This document shows, piece by piece, positions 10,954 through 23,240 of a stretch of DNA of 64,000 bases; position 1 is the stretch's first letter, and each line of letters begins with the position of its first letter. A program made the position numbers and the translations under genes. The notes beneath the pieces are model-generated. The model saw nothing but the letters and a program-made list of their open reading frames with translations. It was not told the origin of the DNA and did no database searches. This stretch comes from Vigna angularis (lineage: Eukaryota > Streptophyta > Magnoliopsida > Fabales > Fabaceae), in contig NC_068971.1 of the NCBI RefSeq assembly GCF_016808095.1, positions 12,908,501 to 12,972,500 of the forward strand, written 5' to 3'.

Positions 10954-12637
10954 CACTACTAAAAAAATTGGATTTGAAATCGCACAATAGATTTCGGTTG
11001 AGGCAGAAGTGAAACCTATAAAAAAGCGGTGGCATTTTCGTAGTTTAAACTAACTTTTCTGACTAGGTTCAAGGAGAACCGAGACATATACACAATATGA
11101 CATCGGTTCAAACCCCAACCGATGTCTAACACTCTGAGAAATTCCTGCTTATTTGACCAGCCTTTTGAATCCTGCTCTATTGTCTCGGTTCACTAGGGAC
11201 CCGAGGCAGTATACCCTGTCCAGAAAGGTTATGTAATTTTCCAGTGTTAGTCTACTTTTGGTCCGAAAGGGGTAATAAAATTTCATTTTCAAAACCCTTG
11301 CCTTCATTATTGGTTCTTCTTCTTCTCGCGAATGTTATCTCTGGCTCGTGCAAGGGTAGTAGACTCGGGGTGGAGGAGACAACAGTGTGGAGATGGCGCG
11401 ACCAGACGACGTTCGTGGTGGGTCGCGGTGGCGCATGGGTTGTTGTTCTTCTTCTTCTTCTTTTCCGTTTTGGGTTCGTCTTTGGTTTCTCTTCCCTCCT
11501 TTCTTTTAAGGTTCAGACGTGGTTTCGAGTAAGGAGGGGCGGCCGACGCGACTTCGTCTCCGTGGCGTGACGATCCCTGTTCGTGGAGGTGGCAGCAACG
11601 TCGTTGGCGATTCGATTTGGGGCTTGGCGACACTGTGGCTTGGCGTTGGTGATTCGATTTGGGGCTTGACGACACTGTGGGAGGCGCGACTCAGGCATGA
11701 TCTCGCCTTCGTTGGCGGTGGCACGACGAGAGCTTTTGCGTTTGGAAGCAAGGGTTTCGTTTGGGGATTTTTAGGTTCTCTGTGCTCGCATGAGGCTAGT
11801 GATTTTTGGTGATTTGGGTTCTCTGTAACCACTCTCTGCACGCACTTCTACTTCCCCATGCTCCACAAGGATCTGCCCCACCCATCACAGTATCAGGGTG
11901 TGTGCCCTTTCATGGTAGGGATCTCTGTGCTCAAGCACAGGATCGAAACACAATGATTAATTGCAAACTATTTTTGATTTTTTTTACTGGAAACATGTTT
12001 GATCAGAGCATTCAAAGATGAGGAAAGGGGTTACCCTTCTTTGTATCCTGTTAGACCAATTGTTCAAACTAGGACAACTACAACTGGTTGTACAACAGGG
12101 TTGGAGTGTTTGACATGGTTGGAGAAGCAACAAGATGGTTCAGTTTTGTATGTTTGTTTTGGGAGTGGTGGAACACTCTCACAAGAGCAAATGAACAAGC
12201 TGGCACATGGTTTAGAATTAAGCAAGCACAAGTTCTTGTGGGTTGTGAGAGCGCAAGCGATGAGGCCAACGCAGGTTATCTCGGTGGAGAAAAAGATGCA
12301 GACCCATTAGAGTTATTGCCAAGTGGGTTCTTGGAGAGGACCAAATAGCAAGCTATGCTGAATGTGTTTGTGGTCAAGGTCACCGGGTAGGAAGAATTTT
12401 CCTTGAACTAATTTTTTATGACAATAAGCTGAACAAAGTGTGGCCAGAAAAAAAAAGTAAAAACCACTCTACTATCTCGGTTCAGGTCCCAACCGAGGCA
12501 GTAGAGTACGAGATACTAACTCGGTTCACAATCGAGACAAAAAGGAAAAAACTTTTTACCTTGCTTGTATATGTCTCGATTGAGGAACCGATGTCTATGG
12601 GCGAAAATAACCGATATCGTTTCCCTTAGCACTAGTG
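10954..12637. mobile_element. non-autonomous CACTA element with captured glycosyltransferase fragment
   Basis: The ends are CACTACTAAAAAAATTGG and TTAGCACTAGTG, with the 3-bp duplication taa (10951-10953 and 12638-12640). Both subterminal zones carry TCGGTT / AACCGA repeats. The left zone also has AAAGCGGTGGCATTTTCGTA, shared with the left end of the element at 4047. The right end, GCGAAAATAACCGATATCG, is nearly the one at 6510. There is no transposase. The interior combines a GC-rich unrecognised segment (about 11290-11830) with a sense-strand piece of a UDP-glycosyltransferase gene. Confidence 0.85.
11840..12350 (+). pseudogene. captured UGT72-like UDP-glycosyltransferase fragment
   Basis: Three collinear pieces match the middle of a plant hydroquinone/monolignol-type glucosyltransferase (UGT72). 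About 11890-11950 reads VSGCVPFHGRDLCAQAQDRN. Then 12030-12260 reads YPSLYPVRPIVQ, GLECLTWLEKQQDGSVLYVC, FGSGGTLSQEQMNKLAHGLE and HKFLWVVRA. After a frame change, 12290-12348 reads KDADPLELLPSGFLERTK. Intact enzymes transfer glucose from UDP-glucose to small phenolics. Here the N-terminal acceptor domain, the stretch between the first two pieces and the whole C-terminal PSPG donor-binding box are missing, so no activity is possible. It lies entirely inside the CACTA element at 10954-12637 and is best read as transposon-captured cargo. Confidence 0.8.
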
Positions 12638-12640
12638 TAA

Positions 12641-15594
12641 TATACTTACAAGAATTTCCTAAAGAAATAAATTGTATCAAATGCTACATAAAAGAGGGAT
12701 TAAAGATAACAAAATAATAATAATAATTGATTATTATAATGATTAAATTATAAACCAAAAATTATAATAATCACTCTGAATAAAAAGCTCTAATTAATAA
12801 TCCATTAGATTCTAATTTGTAATTCCCACCCATTTGTCGTCCTAAGATGGTGTTTTCCACCTTTAACTTTTCTATCTAATTGTGTCTTCCGTTTTCCACT
12901 AGAGAAACCTTTTTCAAATCCCTTTTACTCAAATAATTATATCTTGCTTGTAACACTTTACACCAAATCTTTTCTCTCTTTTAACATACCACTTTTTTTC
13001 TAATAGAGATTAAAATTCTTAACGTTTTTACTATATATGTAATTATAGGTACAACTCCAACTCATGTGAAAGAAATATTATGGTTCAAGTTTAATTAGGA
13101 ATACCAAGATATAAATATCAATAATGTATAAATATATTAATATTGTATAAATATAGAAAGATTTTATCACAATTAAACTAGAATAAATATGTAACATGGA
13201 GTAAATACGCTGAATATAACAAATTATAATGTAAGTAATTAGGATTAAAATTGGTTATCAAGGACCCGTAGATTGATAATGTATTTGGATAGAAAATTTT
13301 AATAAGGAGTTTTTTTTTTTTTAATTTGAAATGTATTATAGTAAGCTTTTTTTTTAAAATTTGATATGTTGTTTGACTAAGAATTTTTTTTAAAAAAAAA
13401 TTCTAAAATTTCATTAGAGATTTTGGATTGTTTAAAATTAGAGATTTCAATTCTACTTAAAAATTAAAATAAGAATTTGAAATTATTTATATTCTTAAAT
13501 TTTCATTTGTCTTCTTATTTTCTCTTCACCTCATCTTAGTTTTTGACATCACTGATTTGACCAAGAATGGGGCTTCTTTGATAACTTCTTTTCAATTGAT
13601 GTCACAACTCAGATTTTTTTATTTGTGTTAATATAAATCTTTTGTAATTAAGTTGTTAGACTTTTTTTATTATTATTAACAACTATAATTTGTTATTCAA
13701 TATTAGTCAAAGCTTTTTCGAACAATGGGGAGAGACTATTTTCTTGCGTATGTGAGTTTAACTAGTTTTCAGCTAATATCTGTCGTGATTTTTTCTTCTA
13801 TGTTTGCATTGATTTTTTTTTATCATCAACAAATATGTTATTTGTTGCTAATAATTTATTAATCTTTTTCTAATGTTAACAGAAGAACTTTTAGTTAACA
13901 TTAATTAGGATTTTTTTTAACATTATCATGAGGAAATTTTTTAGTTGATATTGATAAAAAAATTGGCAAAAAATCTCTTAACCATAAATATAAATAACGT
14001 AAAAATAGCCTTAATCGATATCAATATAAACACTTATGCTCAATATAAACACTTATGGCAAAAAACACTTTTTAATATTTTTGACAATTATTTAATATTT
14101 AAATTTTTTTTATATTTGATGATAATTAAAATGCTTTATTTAAATAAATAAAAATGCTTTAAATCTGAATTATCTTATTCAAATAAAATATTTATAAAAT
14201 AAAATTAATTTAAATTTAATGTATTTGAATATCTTAAAAATTATAAAATTTTATATCTAAACACAATAATAAAAAAAAAAAAAACACCACACCACTCTTA
14301 AAGAAGGTTACCATATTTGTTGACTAAAACACTACCTTACCCTCCCATATAATTCTTGTTGGCACCTCTCTCTCTTCCATAAAAAATATCTCTCCATTGT
14401 TGTAACTTTGAACCACTTCTTTAGATATTTTATATACAATGATAAAAAAAAAGTGATAAAAATAAGAAAATAAATGAAAAGATAGAGGTGGAATTTTAAT
14501 TATACATGGATATACATAAGTTGTGACGAACCCTAAGTGGTTCCTGAAAAAATTGACACACTCTCTCAAGAGTAGGTTTCAGCAGTGACCTCAAATGGTG
14601 TTCCATTACGTAAAAACTTCTCCTTGATGATGACGTTTACAAACATTACAAGTTTATAAAACGTCAATTACACGCAGCTAGTCCTTCATAAAAAGAAACC
14701 AAGAGATGTTCACAAAATTTAAAATACGAAAAATATTACCACTGCCTTCATTCTCTGGAAAATATAATTCAGTTAAGGATTAGATTAAGCTGATAAATAA
14801 ATAGGGTTGCAAATGGTTGTTGAGTAAACCCTAAGGATACTTAAGGAAAAACCCTATTTGTTCTTAAAAGTATAAATTACAAGAGGATCGGATATTTTTG
14901 GATTTGTTTTACGTCAAATAACACTTTGATATAAATGCAGATAACGTAATTTATGTTCAACCTAATTTCTGACGTAAAAAACATCAAATTTACACCAGAC
15001 ATTAACACATCAAACATAAATAAGTGAAAGAACAAAGAAAAAAAACTTTGAAAATTTGAATCAGACCATGCAGGACCAACATAAGACTTTATTAAAAAAA
15101 ATCATTTAGTTTTGGCTCAAACCAATACCTAAAATACAGAAAATTTCAAATACGATATAACTTTCAACAATTAAATGAGATACGCAAAAAATCAATATTG
15201 TGCATATAATCCAAAAATAACACAATCAATATTGAGCAAAATAACTATTTTATTAAGACACAAATTTAGACTCATGAAAACACAATTTACTTAAAAGAGC
15301 TAACAACACTCATTTTGACCCTTCCAACAATTGTGCAATTCAAAAATCCATGTAAACATCAACATTCATCAATTTAATTTAATTTCGGCATGGTATATTA
15401 ACACAATAACAACATAAATCATACACCAATCAATAACATAAATTTTCAATTTGAAATAGTGGTCCTTATTTTGAAGTTGTGTGAAATCCAAGTAATGCTA
15501 CCAAGAGTTGAAAATTCTCAAAAAAAAAAAAAAAAACTATAACTTAAGGCAAAATAACCAAATCATACAAAAATTAAGAGTTAAGCTATTTATA
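12641..15594. other. AT-rich intergenic stretch
   Basis: No gene is recognised. It contains the possible TIR element at 13281-14264 (listed separately). Around 14620-15010 a few ACGT-centred motifs (GACGTTTAC, AACGTCAATT, GACGTAAAA) occur, without clear element ends. Confidence 0.55.
13281..14264. mobile_element. possible AT-rich TIR element (MITE-like)
   Basis: The left edge GTATTTGGATAGAAAATTTT and the reverse complement of the right edge, GTGTTTAGATATAAAATTTT, match over roughly 20-25 bp. The interior is very AT-rich and non-coding. No convincing target duplication is seen, so this is tentative. Confidence 0.3.
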
Positions 15595-15864
15595 TGTGAA
15601 AGCCTTCTATTGTTACGGGAGGTTTATTAGCTTTGAATATGTCTACTAATTTGTAGTATTTTGTTTCTGTATTTTTAGATATGTTTCTGATTTGAAGTTG
15701 ACTATACATTTGGTATAACATATTAATAAAAGAGATTATTCTTCTATCATATACTTTGCAACTATTTTCTTTGTAACATTATGGCATCAGAGCCTCTCGT
15801 AGGCTTAATACGGCATAATTGCAACTAGTTGATAGAGAGTGATGGCAACAAAAAACTATTTTTG

Positions 15865-18119
15865 TGTAACCTGCAATTCCTAAGTTTGATGGTCATTAGG
15901 ATCATTGGACAATATTGATGGATAATTTTTTATGTTCAAAAGAATATTGGGGTTTAGTGGAAACTAGAATTTCAGTTGCATCTACTGGAATGACACCAAT
16001 TGAGAACAGAAGATTAAGGACTTGAAAGCGAAAAATTATCTTTTTCAAACCATCAATCGTCCCATTCTCGAGATGATTCTAGGAAGGACACTATTAAAAA
16101 CGTATGGAACTCTATGAAGCAGAAGTACCAAGGTTCCATGTGTCTCAAGCATGTTCAATTGCAAGCATTGAGGAAGGAATTTGAAACACTCCATACAAGG
16201 GCCAAAGAGACTATGAATGATTATTTCACACACACACTTACAATTGCAAACAAGATGAAGGCTAATGGTGAAAATAAAAGTGATTGAAAAGTGGTGGAAA
16301 AGATATTTCACTCTATTATTCAACAATTCAACTATGTGGTTTGTTCAATTGAGGAGGCACAAGACATTATAGCACTTTATCTATAGATGAATTACAAAGT
16401 TATTTGCTAGTGATGAGCAAAGAATGATTATCCCAGACAAGGAACAATCCTTGAAGGTGACTTATAGGGACTCTTCCTAACAAGGGCACTACCAAGGGAA
16501 TGTCAAAGCAAATAAAGAAATCATACCAAGATTTCTCAAGAAATGTTACTAATGGCTCGGGTGGGAGATGAACAACATTAGTATAACAATTGGTTTCTAG
16601 ATTCTGGTTGCAGCAATCATATGTGCAATAGCAAAGAATATTTTGCCAATCTCAATAAGCGATTTGTGAATAATGTGAAGCAAGACAATAATGCAGCCTT
16701 GGTGGTGAAAGGAAAAGAAAATCTTTAAGAAAACGGTTTATTTGTGCTTTTTCAACATAACAGTTGCAAGGTTTATCATCCTAAAAGAGGTGTTATCATG
16801 AAATATGTGATGTCCTCTAATCACATTTTCAAAATTGTAGTTGTGTCTCTAACCTTTAGTACATCATGCTTCAACACAATAACTGAACATATTGGTCAAT
16901 TATGAAATTTTCGCTATGGTCATTTGAGCTTCAATGGCCTCAACACCCTACAACAGAAAGAAATGGTTATGCGTATGTCACAATTGATAAAACCCTCAAG
17001 AGTGTGCAAGGAATGCTTTAAAGGGAAGTAACAACGAGATCCATTTCCCAAGATGAATAAGTTGAGAGCTAAATTTCCATTACACTTTATTTATTCTAAT
17101 CTATGTGGTCCTATTAAACTCTATTTCAACATCAATAAGAGGTACCTCATCTATTTGATTAATGATTGTAATCAAAAGACATGGATCTATTTTCTACATG
17201 AGAATTATGAAGCATTCAAGTTTTTCAAGGAATTTAAAGCAAAGGCTGAACGAGAAGTAGATCTACAAATTAAACGCCTTCGCACAAATCATGGAGGAAA
17301 CTTCATTTCATGAATTTTGTACTGAACATGGAATCAACAATCAACTCACTGCTCCGTACTCACCCCAGCAAAATGGTGTCGTTAAAAGAAATAATCGAAA
17401 TATTATGAATATGGTTTGTAACATGATGATAGCCAAAAATATCCCGTAGTATTTTTTCGCCAAAAGTTGCAAATTGAGGAGTTCATGTTTTTAATCGAAG
17501 TCTAACTGTAGCAATGTAGAACAAGACACCAATGGAAGCCTAGAGTGGGCACAAACCTTCGGTTCAATATTTTATGGCCTTTGGATGTATGACTCATGTA
17601 CATGTTTTCAAGCAATAAAGTGAATCTTGTGCTACCTTAAAGGAACTTGCGAATTTGGTTTATATCAAAGAAATAAAGGAAAACATTTGATTGACTATAT
17701 GGATAATGACTATACTAATGATGTTGACGATAGAAAAAGAACATTAGACTATGATTTCATGATGAATGAGACTGCTATCTCATGGAGTTCGAAGAAGCAA
17801 TCAGGAATGAGTCTATCAACAACTAAAGCAAAATTTATAGCAATAGCTCCGAGTTCTTGCTAGGTTATATGGCTTAGATGAATGGTCAAAATAGTGGAAA
17901 GAAATCAAACAAGTCCTACAATTTATCTACTATGAAAATAGTTCTATCGTAAAGCTGTCAAAGAACCCAGTTATATATAGGAGTAAACATATTGATGTAC
18001 GCTTTCATTTTCTAAAAGATTTTACAAGGAATAAAATTGTTGAACTACAATATTGTAGATCACAAGAACCATTAGTTGATATCATAACAAAGCCACTTAA
18101 ATTGAAAGATTTTGTTTGA
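15865..18119 (+). pseudogene. copia gag-pol pseudogene lacking reverse transcriptase
   Basis: The order of recognisable pieces is as follows. Gag of the UBN2/DUF4219 type: PAIPKFDGH, MKQKYQGS, LQALRKEFETLH, TIANKMKANGE (15870-16270). Protease: WFLDSGCSNHMC (about 16590). GAG-pre-integrase: YGHLSFNGLNTL and a CxxC pair (16915-17040). Integrase core: 17053-17440. RNase H tail: 17627-18115 with KHIDVRFHFLKD and DIITKPLKLKDF. The RT domain between integrase and RNase H is almost entirely absent, with the break near 17600-17627. All three integrase catalytic acids are replaced: Asp to Asn in YSNLCGP, Asp to Asn in LRTNHGGNF, and Glu to Lys in NGVVKRNN. Frameshifts and stops occur throughout. The element could not move by itself. 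Confidence 0.8.
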
Positions 18120-18169
18120 ATAAAAAGAAAGTTAAGAGTTGTTATAAAAATAAACTGAATATGTGTAAT

Positions 18170-18257
18170 AATTCAGTTTAAGAGTGAGAATATTAAATAT
18201 GTGAAAGTTTGTTGGAGGTCTTCACATCTATAATATTCTCACCGTCAAACTGAATTC
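18170..18257. repeat. near-perfect hairpin at the copia 3' junction
   Basis: AATTCAGTTTAAGAGTGAGA with AATATTAAATATGTGAA is followed, after a short GTTTGTTGGAGGTC loop, by its approximate reverse complement ending CTCACCGTCAAACTGAATTC. About 34 of 40 positions pair. The left arm is the end of the internal region plus the LTR start, so the right arm looks like an inverted copy of that junction. Confidence 0.7.
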
Positions 18258-19068
18258 ATTTTTCTCAAATCGTTTAACTAATATTGAGCTCAAATATTAG
18301 TAGAGAAAAAGAAAAGGAAAAAATTTCATAAGATACTTAGTCAGTGAAATGTGATTTGGTGTGAATGTTTCATAACATGCCACTCTTTGGTGTTATAGGA
18401 TCCGTTTATAAAGACAGTTATATGAGTTATGAAAAGAAAAAAAAAAAAAAAAGAAAGAAGGAAGAAGAAATGGGCTGAGGCAATGTACTTTGCACTTTCT
18501 CAATTCAAGAACTATAATACTAATAAAGGGAACGAAGAAAAATATAGGAATATCCGTTAGAGAAAAATATTAAAATCCAACCCTTGTGTTTTAATCTAAA
18601 CAGAAAAATAAGAACTGGAGAAAATCAGCAAAGGACCGAAGAAAGTTATGTTTTGATCGTCATTAATATAAATATATTTAGTCAATTAATTTAATGTTAA
18701 CGATGCATTAATGCCAACATGAATAGACTCATGAAATATTTTCTACGGCCAAATTGATGTGTTCACAATCCTAATTCAACCTTTAAAAAGGACGTTTGAA
18801 TTTTCAAATGTTTAAGCACTTTCAGCAGAACATGCAAAGGGTCTTTTAAAGAATTAAACAATTCGTTTCGCAAGAGTGTTATATTATTGTTTGGTTATAT
18901 TTTAAGAATTTTTTTACTGTTTTATGAAGAATATCAAATAAAATATTAACAATATTAGAGTATACGATTTGTTAGTCTTTTTGTTTTTTTACGAAGTTAG
19001 GAGAAATTATAACACACTTCATCATATTTTATTTTTTCAGTATTTTTTTTCTCATTATCTTATATACT
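18258..19068. other. AT-rich stretch, nothing recognised
   Basis: It contains a purine run near 18427-18470 and no gene or element end that I can support. Confidence 0.55.
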
Positions 19069-21321
19069 AACTATTAAGGGTTAAATATGTTTTTGGTCCC
19101 TTAACTTTCAGCGAAAATTGGAATTAGTCCTCCTTCAAAACTTTGGTCTAATTTAGTTTCCAAACTTTCAAAATATGTGAATTTAGTCCTTTTAACTAAA
19201 TTTTGTTAGGTTTATTTGATGTTTCAAGTGCGTTTCATGATAGCATTTGAGTTTGTAAGGACCATGATTTTAAGAGTGGTGGGGACACAGTGGTCACCCA
19301 CCTTTTTCATTATTGGGGAACAATTATTGGGGGAAGGATGAAAATGAAGAATCGCTGGCTTAGTTTTGGTCCGTCCTGGAGGTGGAAAAGAAATTGGAGA
19401 ACCACTTCTTTCTTTTAAAAATATTGAAGCAATGGTGAGAGGAAAAGAAGGGGAACAACATGCCACACACACAGAGCTCACGTTCAGCATAGGAGAGCAG
19501 CCGTATTCTACTTGAAAGTTTTTGTCCCACGTTCATGCAAGATATGCCACACCCGTGAACATTATTATAGTTCACATGCCAACAGTATATTTTACTATCA
19601 TCTTCACGGGTGAACAATGAAATGGGAGAGCTGCGCACATGAAAAAGCAACACGTAAAGGATAGCTCCTGGGAACAACTCATTCCTTTCATCCAACACTT
19701 CAATGTTTCTTCTCTTTGGCTAGCGGAACCAGCAGATGCCACGGTCCAGCTGGGAGGCGTCACCACCATGACCTCCACACAACGTCCAACATCCAGGAAC
19801 AGCTGACCCATGAGAAAATATGATGCGAGAAACACACACGTGCATGGAGAAGATTGTTCACAGCCAAGAGAAGAGGTGCAGGAGCCACCTTTAGAGGAGA
19901 AAACGTTCCAGCAACAAGCTGGAAGTCTCACGGCCCTGGTCCAGCTGAGTTGGAAGAAGAAGCACACGGCCATGACAGCAGCTTGGACCACCACCAGCAG
20001 TAGAAGTTCTCGGTGCTGCAGTTACTGACTGGAAGGAAGAATACGCACGTTACCCTTGAGGAGAAGAAGCGCCCAGCAGCCACCATCTTCATCATCCAAC
20101 AACCACTTTCACGCAACCAGCAGAGAAGCCTTGAACCATCCAACACGGTGCAGCAGCGGCAGGAGTTGCAGTCAGTCACGGCCTCTCGTCCATCAACACC
20201 AGCAATCCGGTATCGCCCAGCATGCAGCCACCACATTCACGTTGATTCCAGAGAAGATAAGAGAAGGTGCACGGTGAAGAAATGAAACTCACGTTTGGCT
20301 GGATGGATGAAGGAGGAACGAGAGTTTGGATGTGAGAAAGTGTTCCTGGAAATGAGAAAGTGCTTTGCCAATGAAGAAATCAAACACAAATGGATGGGTC
20401 TCTGCCTTTGTCACGCCGAGGAGCACAAAGATATGGAGAATTGAGTAAAGACAGTGCTAAGGGACAAAGCTTAATGGAATCAAGGGTGGGCAGTAGCACA
20501 ACTTCCATCCAGCAAGCTTAGTTCAGTAGGTTGTTGCGTCCAGTAAAGAAGATATTCACGTCTAGCAACAACTCATGGCTAGCTCACGTAAAGAGTGAAG
20601 AGGTGCTGGAAAGAAGGAGGAAAGAAGAAGAAGGGAGGAGAGCTGGACACTGTGGCAAGGGGGTTGAAACGGCAAAGGAGGAACACAGTGCTGAGATTGA
20701 TTCAAGAATTCACAAAGGAAGTCTTCAAGAGGTAAGGAGTGCTAGATTTTCGTTTTGATTAGTTAATCTTACTGTTTTTGTAGAAATCTAAAAGCTTTAG
20801 AGTTGAAAATGGAGGTTTTCTGGTTTTCTGGAAAACCTGCGATTCTGCAGATTCTGCAGAATCGCGTTCGTCCAATTTGGTTTCAAATTGGACGTTCGTC
20901 CAATTTGGTTTCAAATTGGACGTTCGTCCAAGACTAGACAAATTGAACGTTCGTTCAAGTTGATTTGAACGCTCGTTTTCTTTAGCCTGACGAGCGTTCG
21001 CTCATGCGTTCATCCATTGTAGCTTGGTTTGGACGAGCGTTGACGAGCGGGGGGATTTATAGTGGAAAGGTGTAATTGTGTACGTCTGTGAACGTTCGTC
21101 ATTTTCCAGGTAAGGGAAGCTTACTTAATTTAACTGTTTTTGATGTATGCCTGTGTGAACGTTCGTTATTTGATTGAATATAATGCATGATATTGGATTT
21201 CTGAGATGCATGAACGTTCGTTATTTGATGGTATGTGTATAAGGCATGATATTTGATTTATTGAACTGCTTGAACGTTCGTTTTATTGAATGAGAATGAT
21301 AAATGACTGAGAGTGGTGTCT

Positions 21322-21356
21322 GGTAATCGTTTACAGCACCCCTATAAACGATTACC
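21322..21356. repeat. 12-bp perfect stem-loop
   Basis: GGTAATCGTTTA and TAAACGATTACC pair perfectly across an 11-base loop, inside the MULE-like body. Confidence 0.8.
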
Positions 21357-21582
21357 CGAGAGAATTAGCCAAAATGTACAGAAAGTCTAACACAGGTACT
21401 CAGTCAGATGAACAGGGGTCACCATTTGAAAAAAATGAGTTTTATACATGTCTGCACCTTCCCTGAAACGCTGTACGTTCGTTCTGGACGGTCACTGACC
21501 GTTCGGTTTTCCTTAGGAAAATGTTTGGTATGTTGATTCTGTCATTTGACACTTTCTGGTTGAGTACGAACGTCCTCATTTC

Positions 21583-21790
21583 GAGCGTTCGTCCTAATAG
21601 TGCTCGGTCTCCAACTGAGCGTTCGTCCTAATAGTGCTCGGTCTCCAACTGAGCGTTCGTCCAAATAGTGCTCGGTTTTGAAAGAGCGTTCGTCCAAATA
21701 GTGCTCGGTTTTGAGCTGAACGTTCGTCCAAATAGTGCTCGGTTTTGAAATGAGCGTTCGTCCTAATAGTGCTCGGTATTGTTTTGAGCG
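21583..21790. repeat. 36-bp tandem array inside the MULE-like element
   Basis: Six copies of a unit reading GAGCGTTCGTCCAAATAGTG followed by CTCGGTTTTGAAAT or a variant; adjacent copies differ by a few bases. Confidence 0.9.
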
Positions 21791-23240
21791 CTCGTTCTCA
21801 TTTTCCACAAAATAGTGTTCGTTCTTTGATCCGAACGAGCGTCTTTTTGTCTCGCAAAACAGTGTTCGTTCTCGTTCCCCTTGTGATGAAACGTTCGGTA
21901 TTTAAATGATGAATAGTTCATGATGAACAGTAAATGATGAATAGTAAAATGACAAATATTATATGATGAAGATTGCATGAGATGAATGGAAATATTGTGA
22001 CTTTTGAAAGAACGTTCCCTTTTAATGGCTTCCTTATGAATGATGAAAATGATTGTGGAATGATGACTAGTGAATTATGAATAGTGAGTGATGAAGAGTA
22101 TATGAGATGAAATGAAAATATGAATATATGATCAAAAGTGAATGATGAACTATATATGAGATGAAATGAAAGTATGAATGATTGAAAGAGCGTTCCGGGG
22201 AGGAACGACTCAGAATTTGATTAGTGAGATATGTAAAGTATGAATGTGGTAAGCTTAGCCGGTTGTTCATCCTGATGTTCCGTGAGTACTCATCCTCACG
22301 TAGAGGGGGTACGTCATGTGTGGGAACGGCAGGAGGTCCTAGTCCATAACTGTAACTTGGACAGATAGGACTAACCTCGGGTGGCAGCTGATGAGAGTTC
22401 CAGTTACTACATCACCCGGGTGCACGAACACCGAAGCTACACAGATTTCATACAGTCCGGACAGTCAGTCGTGTTGAGTTTTATTTAGTGAGTATGTTGG
22501 AGTCGGTTGTTATGTAATGAATGTGTATGTTGAGATATGCATGTATGTTGAATTGTTTACCTGAAATTGTATGTTGATGCATGAGTTAAATTACGTAAGC
22601 TTACCCTTTCGTTTTCCTTGTGTTGTCAATTGTCCTTGTACGTCCGTCTTGTCATTGCAATGATCATCCGTGTGGATGTGAGCAGATGGAGACGAGCGTT
22701 TGGAAGATGCGTTGAATAAAGAGAACCTGGTGGATGTTGAAGTGAAGATCGAGCAGTGAGACCGCTCGGCCTGTATTGTATTTAGTTGAATTGAATGGTC
22801 GTTCGACCATCTCTCGTTTTCATTTAAGTTTATTTTGGACCGTTCGGTAAATGTTTTCTGTAAACCGTTCGGTCAGGTTTTTATTTGTGCGTTCGACTTC
22901 AGATTGTGTTTCGTGTTGTAGGGTGTACGGCTTGGCTTTTGTTTTTAGTGAAAAAAACTGTACTGAATTATTAATAAATGTGACTTTCTGAATTTATAGT
23001 TATGACTGTATTTTTGGGATGTCACAGAGTTGTTTACACCGTTTGACACATTTTTACTTCAATGTTCACTAAGAAATGCGTTTGAAACATCAAATAAAGT
23101 TAACAAAATTTGGTTAAAATGACTAAATTCACACATTTCTAAAATTTGGGAACTATATTAGTCCAAAGTTTTGAAGAGAGACTAATTCCAATTTTCGCTG
23201 AAAATTAAGGGACCAAAAACATATTTAACCCGACTATTAA

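Larger units (their letters stand above)
15595..18257 (+). mobile_element. degenerate Ty1/copia retrotransposon
   Basis: A short 5' LTR (15595-15778, TGTGAAAG to GTAACA, 184 bp) is followed by a primer site TGGCATCAGAGC (15782-15793) resembling the initiator-Met tRNA site of copia elements. A decayed gag-pol then runs to about 18119. A second TGTGAAAG at 18200, after a purine-rich run, marks the start of a 3' LTR that diverges at once. The right boundary is therefore uncertain. Confidence 0.75.
19078..23231. mobile_element. non-autonomous MULE-like element with long TIRs
   Basis: The terminal inverted repeats span about 19078-19240 and 23072-23231. They begin GGGTTAAATATGTTTTTGGT and share GCGAAAATTGGAATTAGTC and ATTTGATGTTTCAA, about 160 bp at roughly 85-90% identity. 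Flanking 9-mers aactattaa (19069-19077) and gactattaa (23232-23240) are a target duplication with one change; 9 bp is the Mutator length. No transposase is found. The 3.8-kb body is non-coding in appearance but compositionally distinctive. Its left third (19460-20750) is GC-richer with many short overlapping open frames. Its right part (20860-22900) is saturated with GTTCG/CGAAC motifs and has tandem arrays, including two 28-bp copies at 20865-20931. Confidence 0.8.

Noticed and set aside
19572..20285. several 90-140-codon frames in the MULE-like element
   Set aside because: Overlapping frames on both strands in a GC-richer non-coding body; none shows a domain.
21583..21790. CRISPR-like regular repeats
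   Set aside because: Plant nuclear context and head-to-tail repeats without unique spacers; an ordinary minisatellite.
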